The translations under genes and the position numbers were made by a program. From Bacillus sp. sid0103 (GTDB lineage: Bacteria > Bacillota > Bacilli > Bacillales_B > DSM-18226), in assembly GCF_019219025.1 (NCBI RefSeq), contig NZ_JAHUWN010000008.1, positions 169,537-233,536 of the forward strand: 64,000 bases of DNA, written 5' to 3'. This document shows positions 26,171-34,602 of the stretch, piece by piece. A model generated the notes under the pieces. The model was not told where the DNA came from and searched no databases. It saw only the letters and a program-made list of their open reading frames with translations. The first letter of the stretch is position 1, and each line of letters opens with the position of its first letter.

Positions 26171-26791
26171 TTATAAGATCATCGCAAATGCGGTCCCAAT
26201 ATTTGGGTTGCTTGTTACCTTGATTGTACCTCCATGTGCCTCAACTAATTGTTTAACAATTGACAGTCCCAGCCCTGTTCCACCGAGAGCACAGGTCCTA
26301 GATTTATCAACGCGGTAGAACCGTTCAAAAATGTGCGGCAAGTCCTCTCCAGGGATTCCCATTCCTTCATCTTGAATCTTCATATGAACTCTTCCACTGA
26401 TATTCCTAATTTCGACACGGATTTTAGAATTTGGTTCCGAATATTTACGTGCATTATCAATCAGATTGAGAATAACCTGTTCGAATCGTATTGGATCTAG
26501 GAATAGATAAAGATCATCTGAGCATTCTAGAACAAGGTCCATATGATTTTCTTTGAGTGCAGGGGTAACTTTTTCGATGATAGATTGAAAATAAGGCCGT
26601 AAATGAACCTTTTCTTTTTCAATCGAAAAAATATCCTCATCCATTTTTGCGAGATTGAATAATTCCTTCACTAGTTTCGATAGCTTGCCTGTCTCTTCAA
26701 AAATAATCCCTAAATATTTATCGCTGTCCTCACCAATGGTTTCTTGCTGTCGGGCGATATCTGCATAGCCCTGAATATAAGTCAGTGGAGT
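26171..26791 (-). pseudogene. Histidine kinase remnant (C-terminal half)
   Basis: The frame encodes part of HisKA from TPLTYIQGYADIARQQ onward and a complete HATPase domain (NLIDNARKY, DEGMGIP, GGTGLGLSIVKQLVEAHGG). The membrane part, HAMP domain and phosphorylated His are missing: homology stops at 26791, right where the H box should be, and a GC-rich hairpin follows at 26803-26835. The GTG at 26671 is not a credible start. No cognate regulator is left nearby on this strand, and an unrelated intact two-component system starts at 27074. It is most likely a dead fragment. Confidence 0.85.
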
Positions 26792-26802
26792 ATAGCTAAA
26801 AT

Positions 26803-26835
26803 AAAAAAAGGGGGCGCCCCATCGGTGGGGCGCCC
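26803..26835 (-). terminator. GC-rich hairpin with T tract on the minus strand
   Basis: GGGCGCCCC pairs perfectly with GGGGCGCCC; on the minus strand a run of T follows. No minus-strand gene upstream of it is evident, so it may be left over from a deleted gene or end an unseen RNA. Confidence 0.6.
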
Positions 26836-27073
26836 TGACTATTTAAAAAAGAGAGGTTAAATTTGGGATGAGTAAGATGGCTTTGGACCATGTACTTCAT
26901 CAAAGAGGAGATAACTACAAACTTGGGAGTCCTTCTAGTGGTCGCCTCTTCCAACTACACCCCTATCTTACCGAGAAAAATTGAAGATGTTATGAAGAAC
27001 TTGTGGTGAATTTGTGAAGTTACAAACATCACAGACTTGGAATGATATATTTAATTTGTGGGGAGTGGTTAAA

Positions 27074-27784
27074 ATGAAAATATTATTAGTAGACGATGAA
27101 CGTAGAATAATAGAAGTCCTTGAAGCCTATTTAGTAAGGGAAGGCTATGAAATTCATTGCGCAGATAATGGTATTGATGCTTTGAAAAAGGTAAAAGCCC
27201 TAAACCCAGATTTAATTATATTAGATTTAATGCTGCCGGATATTTCTGGTGAAGAAGTCTGCCGTTTGGTTCGAAAAGAGTCGGATGTACCCATTCTGAT
27301 GGTGACGGCCAAATCAGCAGAAGATGACCGAATTAATGGAATCGTGATGGGCGCAGATGATTACCTAACCAAACCGTTCAGCCCTCGGGAAGTCGTGGTG
27401 CGTGTTCAAGCGATTTTAAGACGTGTAAAAAAGACGGAAAAAGTGGAACGTCTTGAATTCAATCGCAAAAAGCTGATCATTGACTTAATCAAAAGAGAAG
27501 TAACCGCAAACGGAGATAACATTACCTTAACACCAATCGAATATAAGCTATTAACCAATATGGCAGTGAAGCCTGGCCGGGTTTACAGCCGGATGGATTT
27601 GCTCGAAAAAATTCAGGATGAAGGCATGTATTATGAAGGCTATGAACGTAGTGTGGATACCCATATCAAAAATCTTCGTAAAAAAATTGAGCGGGATTCA
27701 CGGCAGCCTGATTTTATCGTGACGGTTTTCGGGATGGGGTACAAATTTGGAGGGGTATTAGATGCTGCAAAAGCTCCGGTCTAA
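27074..27784 (+). CDS. OmpR-family response regulator
   Basis: A 236-residue regulator. Receiver domain: DDE at 7-9, phosphorylation Asp in LIILDLMLPDISG (near 51), VTAK and LTKPFSPREVV. Winged-helix output domain: LTPIEYKLLTNMAVKPGRVYSRMDLLEKI and RSVDTHIKNLRKKIE. ATG at 27074 is chosen because GGGGAGTGG precedes it; a longer frame from 27014 lacks a site. It overlaps its kinase gene by 23 bases. Targets cannot be told from sequence. Confidence 0.92.
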   Translation: MKILLVDDERRIIEVLEAYLVREGYEIHCADNGIDALKKVKALNPDLIILDLMLPDISGEEVCRLVRKESDVPILMVTAKSAEDDRINGIVMGADDYLTKPFSPREVVVRVQAILRRVKKTEKVERLEFNRKKLIIDLIKREVTANGDNITLTPIEYKLLTNMAVKPGRVYSRMDLLEKIQDEGMYYEGYERSVDTHIKNLRKKIERDSRQPDFIVTVFGMGYKFGGVLDAAKAPV

Positions 27785-29135
27785 GATACTATTTTATTTA
27801 ATCCTCATCTCGATGATTGCCATCATCATTGTTAGTTTTTTCATCCAGTATGGTTTTGAGGAGAGCTTCAATAGCTACTTAGATCGAAATCGGGATAAGA
27901 AGATTGATCGAATCATCACGGAAATTGAAAAGGATTATAAAAAAAATGGCCACTTTACGAGCGACCCGGTATTTGGCCTCTTACACGAACATGCGATGAC
28001 CGATCAACTTTATTTCCAACTTTATGATCGTTTAGGGCAATTGCAAATGGATTCATCCAACATTCGCGGTATGCTAAACAGCTTCGGATTAACAGAACCT
28101 GCTCCAAACGGGGAAGAGTGGCATTCCAAGACCTATACACTGAGGGTAGAGAATCAAATCATTGGGAAACTCGTCGCCATCTATCCTAAGGGCTTAATTG
28201 ATGATGAATATACGTTTATTCAAACGATTCAATTATACATTTATGCGGCTGTTTGTTTGACGATTGTTTTGGCGATTATATTTAGTATGCTTTTTTCAAA
28301 GAAGCTCACCTCAGGGTTACAGAAGCTTTCGTTTGCAGCAAATGAACTACAAAATCATAATCTTGATATTCGGATTCCATTAACCGGTTTGCCAACCGAG
28401 GTAAAGGATATTGCGATCTCGTTTAATAATTTGGCCGTGTCATTGGCAAAGGAAGAAAATTTGCGAAAGCATTTTACAGGTGACCTAGCACATGAACTCC
28501 GTACACCGCTTGCGACATTGAGAAGTCAAATTGAGGCATTTCAGGACGGTATTTGGGAGCCAACGCCGCAGCGATTGCAGACAACACATGAAGAGATAAT
28601 GCGGTTAGTTAGGCTCGTTAATGAATTAGAAAAGCTGCTGGCGGCTGAAAATCCTCAGATCAGACTGGAAAAAATCGAATTAGATGCAGGAAGTGTGCTG
28701 GCGGCGTTATTTGAGATGTTCCAGCCCTTGTTTAAAGAGAAGGGTGTTCATCTCCTGATTAAAGAACCTGCCGAGGACGAATTATTTGAAGCAGACAAGG
28801 ACCGGTTAATGCAAATTCTGTCAAACATCCTTAATAATGCCCTGAAGTATACGCCAGAAGGAAAAAATGTCACCCTCTCTGTGCAAACAGACATGGAAGG
28901 CTATGTTGGCTTTAAGATTCAAGATGAAGGTGCAGGAATGGCAGAGGACGATATTCCGCATATATTTGAACGCTTCTATCGCGGTGATAAATCCCGTGAT
29001 CGTAAAACTGGGGGAGTCGGAATCGGGCTCTCGATCGTTAAAGCTTTAATGGATGCTCATAAAGGCGTCATTAAAGTAAAAAGCAGGCTGAATAAGGGAA
29101 CGAGCGTGACGTTGTGGTTTCCGCAGAAAGACTAG
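27762..29135 (+). CDS. Sensor histidine kinase
   Basis: A 457-residue membrane kinase paired with the regulator upstream. Membrane segments at about 8-29 and 155-180 flank an extracytoplasmic domain of about 125 residues; HAMP, HisKA with FTGDLAHELRTPLATLRSQ and HATPase with NILNNALKYTPEG, DEGAGMAEDDIPHIFERFYRG and GIGLSIVKALM follow. All catalytic motifs are intact. The signal is unknown. It resembles BaeS-like envelope-stress kinases in the H-box region, but I would not name it. Confidence 0.92.
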   Translation: MLQKLRSKILFYLILISMIAIIIVSFFIQYGFEESFNSYLDRNRDKKIDRIITEIEKDYKKNGHFTSDPVFGLLHEHAMTDQLYFQLYDRLGQLQMDSSNIRGMLNSFGLTEPAPNGEEWHSKTYTLRVENQIIGKLVAIYPKGLIDDEYTFIQTIQLYIYAAVCLTIVLAIIFSMLFSKKLTSGLQKLSFAANELQNHNLDIRIPLTGLPTEVKDIAISFNNLAVSLAKEENLRKHFTGDLAHELRTPLATLRSQIEAFQDGIWEPTPQRLQTTHEEIMRLVRLVNELEKLLAAENPQIRLEKIELDAGSVLAALFEMFQPLFKEKGVHLLIKEPAEDELFEADKDRLMQILSNILNNALKYTPEGKNVTLSVQTDMEGYVGFKIQDEGAGMAEDDIPHIFERFYRGDKSRDRKTGGVGIGLSIVKALMDAHKGVIKVKSRLNKGTSVTLWFPQKD

Positions 29136-29167
29136 AATGCCTCTGCAGTGAGCAGGGGCGTTCTTTA
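29135..29167 (+). terminator. Intrinsic terminator after the kinase gene
   Basis: GAATGCCTCTGC and GCAGGGGCGTTC form a stem around AGTGA with a short T-rich tail. A second hairpin, AGCAGTTC with GAACTGCT, follows at about 29187-29208. Confidence 0.6.
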
Positions 29168-29208
29168 CCATTCCACTAGAAAATAGCAGTTCCGAACAGA
29201 ACTGCTAA

Positions 29209-29490
29209 TTAACGGGCAATAGGATAAAACTTTTTCCACTCGTTTAGGAAGGAGGCAGTGAAGGCATTTGGTTGGTCAAGAACACGTTGGGTTGGTCCCA
29301 CTTGTTTCACTTCACCATTTACAACAATGGCAAGCTGTGTAGTGAGATAATTGATTTCCATCAGATCATGACTGACAAGGACTGTTGTAGTTTTTGCGTC
29401 TTCGATAATTTGCTTGAAATCTTTCATTAAGTTGCAGAAGGTATGGATCATTTCCCTAAAATGATTCCTGAGATTATGGCATAAGCGTAG
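29209..29490 (-). pseudogene. ABC transporter remnant (ATPase C-terminus)
   Basis: The last ~70 codons read as the C-terminal end of an ABC ATPase: TTTVLVSHDLMEINYL with the switch His, then AIVVNGEVKQVGPTQRVLDQ and the terminal FLNEWKKF. Walker A, signature and Walker B are absent. Upstream codons before about 29425 do not belong to an ATPase; in another frame they resemble a membrane permease end (AYAIISGIILG). The pattern suggests a decayed importer of the tungstate or molybdate type, a tentative guess. Confidence 0.65.
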
Positions 29491-29542
29491 GAACAAGCCG
29501 CCGAAGCAGCTAGAGAAATGGCAAAACTACCTATTTCATTGT

Positions 29543-29576
29543 AAAAAAGAGCGACTCGATTGCATCGAGTCGCTTT
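29543..29576. terminator. Hairpin terminator, minus-strand side strong
   Basis: GCGACTCGA pairs with TCGAGTCGC; on the minus strand TCTTTTTTAC follows, on the plus strand a weaker T tract. It lies 117 bases downstream of the uppP stop codon. Confidence 0.8.
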
Positions 29577-29692
29577 CTCGTTGTTTTTTTGAAAAATTGT
29601 AGATTAATTTTACTCCTATTTGTGAAAAACCCCCTTTTATTTACGAATCGAGGGCTTTTATTTGCGTATTGATTTTTCCACCTGCTCCGGCT

Positions 29693-30475
29693 TTAAAATT
29701 TACCCGTAAATTGGAAAATTAACACGAGCAGACCTAAGGCCCACACATAAATAGCAAATGGTTTTAAGGAGTGATTCTTCAAATAGCCAATCATCCATTT
29801 AACGGCTACATACCCAAAGATGGCAGAAGCAACAATACCAACAAGCAATGCCGACAGAGAGATCTCTTCCCCTTGACCGCCGAGTAAATCCTTTGTTTGT
29901 AAGACAATCGCACCTGCAATCGCAGGGGTGGATAATAAGAAGGAGAAATACGCAGCTGTTTCACGGTCTAATTTTCGCCAAAGTGCCGCAACAATGGTCA
30001 TCCCTGAACGAGAAATCGCCGGCATAATGGCAACCGCCTGAAAAGTCCCAATGATGAGGGCATCCTTATAGCTAATATCATCCATTTTTTTATAGCCATT
30101 TTTCACGGAATCAGCAAGCCACAAGAAAATTCCCGTAATCAAAAACTCCCAGCCAATTGTCACACCTGTTTTCGAAATTTCATCAATATAATCTTTAAAG
30201 GCAAGTCCAAAGACCACCGCTGGGATCGTCCCAACGATTAGCAAAAAAGTTAACTTACTAAATGGATTCTTAATAATTTTGATAAATTCTTCCTTATAAA
30301 ATACAAACACAGCCAACAACGTGCCGACATGAAGCATGGTATCGAGCAAGAGCCCAGCTTCCTGCAAACCGAATAAATTTCTTCCTAAATAAAGATGGCC
30401 TGTACTGCTAATGGGCAAGAATTCCGTTAAACCTTGAATAATCCCAAGAATAAATGCTTCTAATTTCGTTAACAT
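29693..30475 (-). CDS. uppP: Undecaprenyl-diphosphatase UppP (BacA family)
   Basis: A 260-residue membrane enzyme that dephosphorylates undecaprenyl pyrophosphate outside the membrane, recycling the lipid carrier for cell-wall synthesis; overproduction gives bacitracin resistance in known members. Signatures are QGLTEFLPISSTGHL near residue 17 and AIMPAISRSGMTI near 155, both catalytic segments, with about seven membrane helices. ATG at 30475 follows GTGAGGG closely; the GTG at 30487 has no site of its own. It is monocistronic. Confidence 0.95.
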   Translation of the reverse strand: MLTKLEAFILGIIQGLTEFLPISSTGHLYLGRNLFGLQEAGLLLDTMLHVGTLLAVFVFYKEEFIKIIKNPFSKLTFLLIVGTIPAVVFGLAFKDYIDEISKTGVTIGWEFLITGIFLWLADSVKNGYKKMDDISYKDALIIGTFQAVAIMPAISRSGMTIVAALWRKLDRETAAYFSFLLSTPAIAGAIVLQTKDLLGGQGEEISLSALLVGIVASAIFGYVAVKWMIGYLKNHSLKPFAIYVWALGLLVLIFQFTGKF

Positions 30476-30680
30476 AAATACCCTCACAATCTAAAGAAAT
30501 GATAAGCCTGTACATTTAAAAGATATGCTAAAATTATCTATTTAATGAAATTCTCCTCCATTTTAGGATTCTCTTTCCAATTAGGTCAATGAAAATATTG
30601 GCTGACTAAACAAAATAAGTGCAATTGGAGGGCACTCTCCCATAAAATAGAAGTATACCCGTTCGAGAGGAGAAGCGCAT

Positions 30681-31445
30681 TTGGAAAATTCACATCTACA
30701 TTTTAATACGTCGATTGGTGTTCAAAAGCCTGAGAATATACGAAACAAAGACCAGGCATGTCCATTTTGCGAAAGAGATCAACTGACCAACCTCATTGCT
30801 GTGGACGAACCAATTATTCTTTTAAAAAATAAATATCCAGTTTTAGAACATACCTTTCAAACGGTATTAATTGAAACAGATGATTGTCATGGTGAATTAT
30901 CAACTTACTCAAAAGAGCATTTACATAAACTGATGAGGTTTGGCATCAAACATTGGTTAGCCATGGAGGAAACAGGCCGCTATCAATCGGTAATCTTTTT
31001 CAAAAACCATGGACCATTGTCCGGAGGTACGCTCTCCCATCCTCATATGCAAATTATCGGCCTGGATGATATTAATTATAAAGAAAAGGTAACCCATGAA
31101 ATGTTTGAGGGCATTGTGATTGCCGAGGAGGAAGGGGTCCGGTTTACCCTATCGACAAAGCCGCGTGTTGGCTTCTATGAATTCAATGTTGAAATGGAGG
31201 AATCCAGCTACCAGGAAAAATTTTCAGATTACCTGCAAATAGCGGTTCATTATATCCTGAATAATTTTCCATTCAAAGCATCGAGCTATAATCTGTTTTT
31301 CCATCATATAGAAAATAAAATTTATGCCAAGGTAGTTTCACGTTTTGTCACCACCCCTCTTTATATCGGATACGGAATTCCACAGGTACCAAGTAATCTG
31401 GCATGGATGGCAGGGGAGGTACAGCGGATTTATTTTAACGAGTAG
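30681..31445 (+). CDS. HIT/GalT-like protein (DUF4931)
   Basis: A 254-residue cytoplasmic protein with a TTG start behind GAGAGGAGAAG. The N-terminal CPFCERD (CxxC) and the SHPHMQIIG motif (HxHxx type) with GPLSGGTLSHPHMQ match the galactose-1-phosphate uridylyltransferase/HIT superfamily. A distinctive C-terminal half (KIYAKVVSRFVTTPLYIGYG) marks the DUF4931 group. The Bacillus members have no established substrate; a nucleotidyl transfer or hydrolysis on a sugar or nucleotide phosphate is likely. It sits alone. Confidence 0.85.
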   Translation: MENSHLHFNTSIGVQKPENIRNKDQACPFCERDQLTNLIAVDEPIILLKNKYPVLEHTFQTVLIETDDCHGELSTYSKEHLHKLMRFGIKHWLAMEETGRYQSVIFFKNHGPLSGGTLSHPHMQIIGLDDINYKEKVTHEMFEGIVIAEEEGVRFTLSTKPRVGFYEFNVEMEESSYQEKFSDYLQIAVHYILNNFPFKASSYNLFFHHIENKIYAKVVSRFVTTPLYIGYGIPQVPSNLAWMAGEVQRIYFNE

Positions 31446-31549
31446 GACTTTCTAGGTAAATCAAACCATTCATGGTTTAGAAGTTGTGATTTGTTGATAA
31501 TAAAAATATAATGAAGTAATGTAGCATTTCTTAGTAAGGTGGAACCTAT

Positions 31550-32719
31550 ATGACTTCAAATACTAACAAAACTTCAAAACTTGATTATAATCTTGTTTTT
31601 ATATTGATTTTACTATTTTTAGCAAGCTGTTTAGCGATTTATAGTGCGCAGGCAAGCGGACAATACAAGGAGAACTTCCTAATTAAGCAGATTTTTTGGT
31701 ATGCTGTGGGCAGTGGGATCATAACTGGGGTTATGACTCTTGATTCGGACCAATTACGAAAGTTAACCTGGTATGCTTATGGATTTGGACTTCTTCTGCT
31801 TGGATTTTTAATTGTTGCGCCGGAGAGTATCGCGCCTGTTATCAATGGGGCGAAAAACTGGTTTAAAATACCTGGAGTGGGAACAATTCAGCCATCTGAG
31901 TTTGTTAAAATCTTCATTATACTGGCTCTTGCACGCGTGATTGAAGATCATCACCAAAAGAACCAGATCAAAACGATGCAGACCGATTTCTGGCTGTTGG
32001 TGAAGATGGGGATTGTCACAATGGTCCCATTAGCATTTATCATCAAGCAAGATTTAGGAACTTCACTCGTTTTCCTAGCAATTATGATCGGGATGGTTTT
32101 TATTTCAGGGATATCGTGGAAGCTTTTGACCCCACTATTTTCCGCCGGGATTGCACTGATCGGGACGATTTTTTATTTTGTATTATGGAAACCAGATCTA
32201 CTTGAAAAGTACCTTGGGGTAGGCGAGTACCAGCTCCGTCGGATTTACTCATGGCTTGACCCCTATAGTTACCAAGGTTCGGATGCCTACCAGTTGACCA
32301 AATCCCTGTTAGCGATTGGGTCAGGGCAGACGGGAGGTAAAGGTTTTGGAAACCGCGAAGTCTACTTACCCGAGAGCCAGACCGACTTTATCTTTAGTGT
32401 CGTCGGCGAGGAATATGGCTTCATAGGTGCGAGCGTCTTAATCAGTTTGTTCTTTCTATTGGTTTACCATATAACCAAGGTTGGAATGGAGACAAAGAAT
32501 AACTTTTATACTTATATTTGCGTAGGGGTCATCAGCATGATTACCTTCCACGTTTTCCAAAATATCGGGATGACCATCGGTGTTCTTCCAATTACTGGTA
32601 TTCCCTTACCGTTTATTAGCTACGGTGGTAGTGCCTTGATGGGAAACATGTTAGGCCTCGGCTTAATCTTCTCAATCCGCTATCATTATAAGAAATACAT
32701 GTTCTCGACATCGGCATAG
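31550..32719 (+). CDS. RodA/FtsW/SpoVE family peptidoglycan polymerase
   Basis: A 389-residue SEDS protein with about ten membrane segments. Conserved stretches are KNWFKIPGVGTIQPSEFVKI (the WI/F-QPSE motif), KQDLGTSLVF with the catalytic-type Asp in DLGT, GSGQTGGKGFG, PESQTDFIFSVVGEE, and GIPLPFISYGGSAL at the C-terminus. SEDS proteins polymerise glycan strands with a class B PBP. The overall length and N-terminus resemble RodA (elongation) more than FtsW, but no partner PBP or mreBCD genes are here, so I leave the symbol open. Confidence 0.92.
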   Translation: MTSNTNKTSKLDYNLVFILILLFLASCLAIYSAQASGQYKENFLIKQIFWYAVGSGIITGVMTLDSDQLRKLTWYAYGFGLLLLGFLIVAPESIAPVINGAKNWFKIPGVGTIQPSEFVKIFIILALARVIEDHHQKNQIKTMQTDFWLLVKMGIVTMVPLAFIIKQDLGTSLVFLAIMIGMVFISGISWKLLTPLFSAGIALIGTIFYFVLWKPDLLEKYLGVGEYQLRRIYSWLDPYSYQGSDAYQLTKSLLAIGSGQTGGKGFGNREVYLPESQTDFIFSVVGEEYGFIGASVLISLFFLLVYHITKVGMETKNNFYTYICVGVISMITFHVFQNIGMTIGVLPITGIPLPFISYGGSALMGNMLGLGLIFSIRYHYKKYMFSTSA

Positions 32720-32730
32720 AGTTTGGATAA

Positions 32731-32758
32731 AGAGCGACGTTTTGGTCGCTCTTTTTTT
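32731..32758 (+). terminator. Intrinsic terminator after the SEDS gene
   Basis: AGAGCGAC pairs with GTCGCTCT, followed by seven T. Confidence 0.9.
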
Positions 32759-32778
32759 GTGTGCTTTGAAATGGGTGG

Positions 32779-33270
32779 TTGGCGGAAAAAATGGGGGAGG
32801 CGGCGGAATTGTGTTCTAGTTTGGCGGAATAACTTTTGAAATCGGCGGAATACCAGATTAGTTCGGCGGAATAAATAGGAAAGTCGGCGGAATCCTCCAC
32901 ATATAGTGCGACCAAACCTATGTGTTAAATCGATCAAATTAAGGTTTGGCGGGATAACTCAAACAATCGGCGGAATCCCGTTCCAGATTGGCGGGATAAC
33001 TCAAACAATCGGCGGAATCCCGTTCCAGATTGGCAGAATAACTCAAACAATCGTCGGAATTCCACATTCCCGTTTGGCGGGATAACTCAAACAATCGGCG
33101 GAATCCCGTTCCAGATTGGCGGTATAACTCAAACAATCATCGGAATCCCGTTCCAGATTGGCGGGATAACTCAAACAATCGGCGGAATTCCATTCCCGTT
33201 TGGCGGGATAACTCAAACAATCGGCGGAATTCCCACCCAATTTGGCGGAATCCCCCAGGAATCCGGCTGA
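32779..33270. repeat. 42-bp tandem array of GGCGGRAT units
   Basis: The right part (from about 32943) holds seven near-identical 42-base units, each made of two 21-base halves: TTGGCGGGATAACTCAAACA and TCGGCGGAATCCCGTTCCAG type. The left part (32779-32895) carries older, more diverged copies of the same motif. A 42-base period keeps frame, so several long but meaningless open frames run through the minus strand. Together with its flanks it fills the space from 32759 to 33293. Confidence 0.95.
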
Positions 33271-33293
33271 ACCCCCAAAAAAATACCCTAAAC

Positions 33294-33329
33294 GAAAAGA
33301 GCAAGGCCATGGCAAGCCTTGCTCTTTTC
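33294..33329. terminator. Terminator downstream of the siderophore-binding protein gene
   Basis: GAAAAGAGCAAGGC pairs exactly with GCCTTGCTCTTTTC around an eight-base loop; both edges are A/T-rich. Confidence 0.85.
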
Positions 33330-33376
33330 TTCTCTATATACGGGAAGGTTTTTAACAACAATAATAGAATTGCTTA

Positions 33377-34357
33377 TTACTTAAGTAAGATTTTCTCAAT
33401 GTCATCGAGCATGATGTTTGCTGCCAGAACCCCGCCAGCAGTGTTCCATGTTGCGTCACTTACTTCATACGCATGGCCGCTCTTAACCGCATTTAAGTTT
33501 TTCCATAGTGGATCATTTGTCCATTCTTTTGCCGTATCCAAGGCTGCTTGATCACCTTGTGGAGCATAGGTGAAGTAGAATAGTAGATCTCCATCCATTT
33601 TTGGAATGACTTCTTTACCAACTTCAACAGCGAGTAAACCAAGCTTATTGTCAGGAGTGAAAAGTGCTTCCTGCTGCGCTGCACGCTTGAAGCCTAATTT
33701 ATCAAAAATAACACCAGAAAAAGAATCCGTGTAATAAATTCGAGATTTACCAGCCATAAAGCGAACAAAAGAAACCTCTTGATTTACTTTATCACCCAGT
33801 TTTCCTTTTACATCTGCTACATGCTGATCAAAATCACTTAAAACTTTATTGCCTTTTTCTTCAAGGTTCAACGCTTTTGCATATAATTTAAAGTTTTCTT
33901 GCCAATCTCCTCTTAGTGTTTCGGAAAAAACGGTTGGAGCAATGGCACTTAACTGGTCATACACCTTTTCTTGACGCAGCTTATTCCCAATAATCAAATC
34001 AGGTTTTAGCGAAGCAATTTTCTCTACATTTACTTCACCTTCAACCCCAACAACTTCTACGCCGTCCATATCATTTTTAATATGATCGTACCATGGATCT
34101 CCAAGCCAGGATTGGACAGCACCCACTGGTTTAACACCTAAGGCTAGCAGCGCTTCTGTTCCTTCGTTCGTAAGAATAACGACCTTTTTAGGGGTACCTT
34201 TAATGGTAGTCGATCCCATCGCATGCTCTACCGTATAAGAGTTTTCTGCGGTAGTTTTCGTTTCTCCACCAGATTTTTCTTCATTGCTGCCGCACGCAGC
34301 TAACAAGAAAATGGTCATAACAGAGAATAAAGTAAGTATTGTCTTGATTGCCTTCAT
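33377..34357 (-). CDS. Ferric siderophore-binding lipoprotein
   Basis: A 326-residue FecB/PeripBP III binding protein. The signal peptide ends in the lipobox LLAAC (Cys near 22); the two lobes joined by a long helix are evident from KKVVILTNEGTEALLALGVKPVGAVQSW and LKPDLIIGNK, with WTNDPLWKNLNAVKSGHAYEV near the end. It captures iron-loaded siderophores outside the membrane and hands them to the divergent FecCD-type permeases. It resembles YfiY/YfmC types that take up hydroxamate or citrate-based siderophores; the ligand is not certain. Fur boxes lie in the shared promoter region. Confidence 0.9.
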   Translation of the reverse strand: MKAIKTILTLFSVMTIFLLAACGSNEEKSGGETKTTAENSYTVEHAMGSTTIKGTPKKVVILTNEGTEALLALGVKPVGAVQSWLGDPWYDHIKNDMDGVEVVGVEGEVNVEKIASLKPDLIIGNKLRQEKVYDQLSAIAPTVFSETLRGDWQENFKLYAKALNLEEKGNKVLSDFDQHVADVKGKLGDKVNQEVSFVRFMAGKSRIYYTDSFSGVIFDKLGFKRAAQQEALFTPDNKLGLLAVEVGKEVIPKMDGDLLFYFTYAPQGDQAALDTAKEWTNDPLWKNLNAVKSGHAYEVSDATWNTAGGVLAANIMLDDIEKILLK

Positions 34358-34388
34358 TGCTTATGTAGCCTCCTTAGCTAATTGTTAA

Positions 34389-34468
34389 TGATAATCATTT
34401 TCAATGACAACTTAATCATAAAATGACAAGTACCAATATGTCAACGCTTTAATTGAAAATGATTATCA
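34389..34468 (-). promoter_or_regulatory. Two Fur boxes on the binding-protein side
   Basis: TGATAATCATTTTCA (34389-34403) and TGAAAATGATTATCA (34454-34468) each differ from the 7-1-7 Fur consensus TGATAATNATTATCA at one position. The first lies just before the minus-strand gene start region. Confidence 0.85.
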
Positions 34469-34507
34469 AAAATAGTTACATTTCAGTGAATACCCATTGT
34501 TTATAAT

Positions 34508-34558
34508 TGAAAATGATTTTCAAAGTCATTGACAATAATTATCAATTGGAGATAGACT
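34508..34558 (+). promoter_or_regulatory. Two Fur boxes and promoter of the permease operon
   Basis: TGAAAATGATTTTCA (34508-34522) is a perfect palindrome and TGACAATAATTATCA (34530-34544) differs from the Fur consensus at one position. TTGACA (34529-34534) and TAGACT (34553-34558), 18 apart, form a promoter covered by the second box. Confidence 0.85.
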
Positions 34559-34602
34559 TAACTTAAATAAAACTATTAAAAAGGTAGAAAGGTTTCTCTG
34601 AT

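Noticed and set aside
26867..26983. A 38-codon frame starting ATGAGTAAG between the kinase remnant and the regulator
   Set aside because: The ribosome binding site is poor, there is no recognisable product, and the region is short; not supportable as a gene.
32686..33361. Several long open frames on the minus strand with repeated RRLFELSRQTG or SADCLSYPANLE units
   Set aside because: They are produced by the 42-base tandem array, whose period is a multiple of three. No ribosome binding sites, and three frames are open at once, so they are not proteins.
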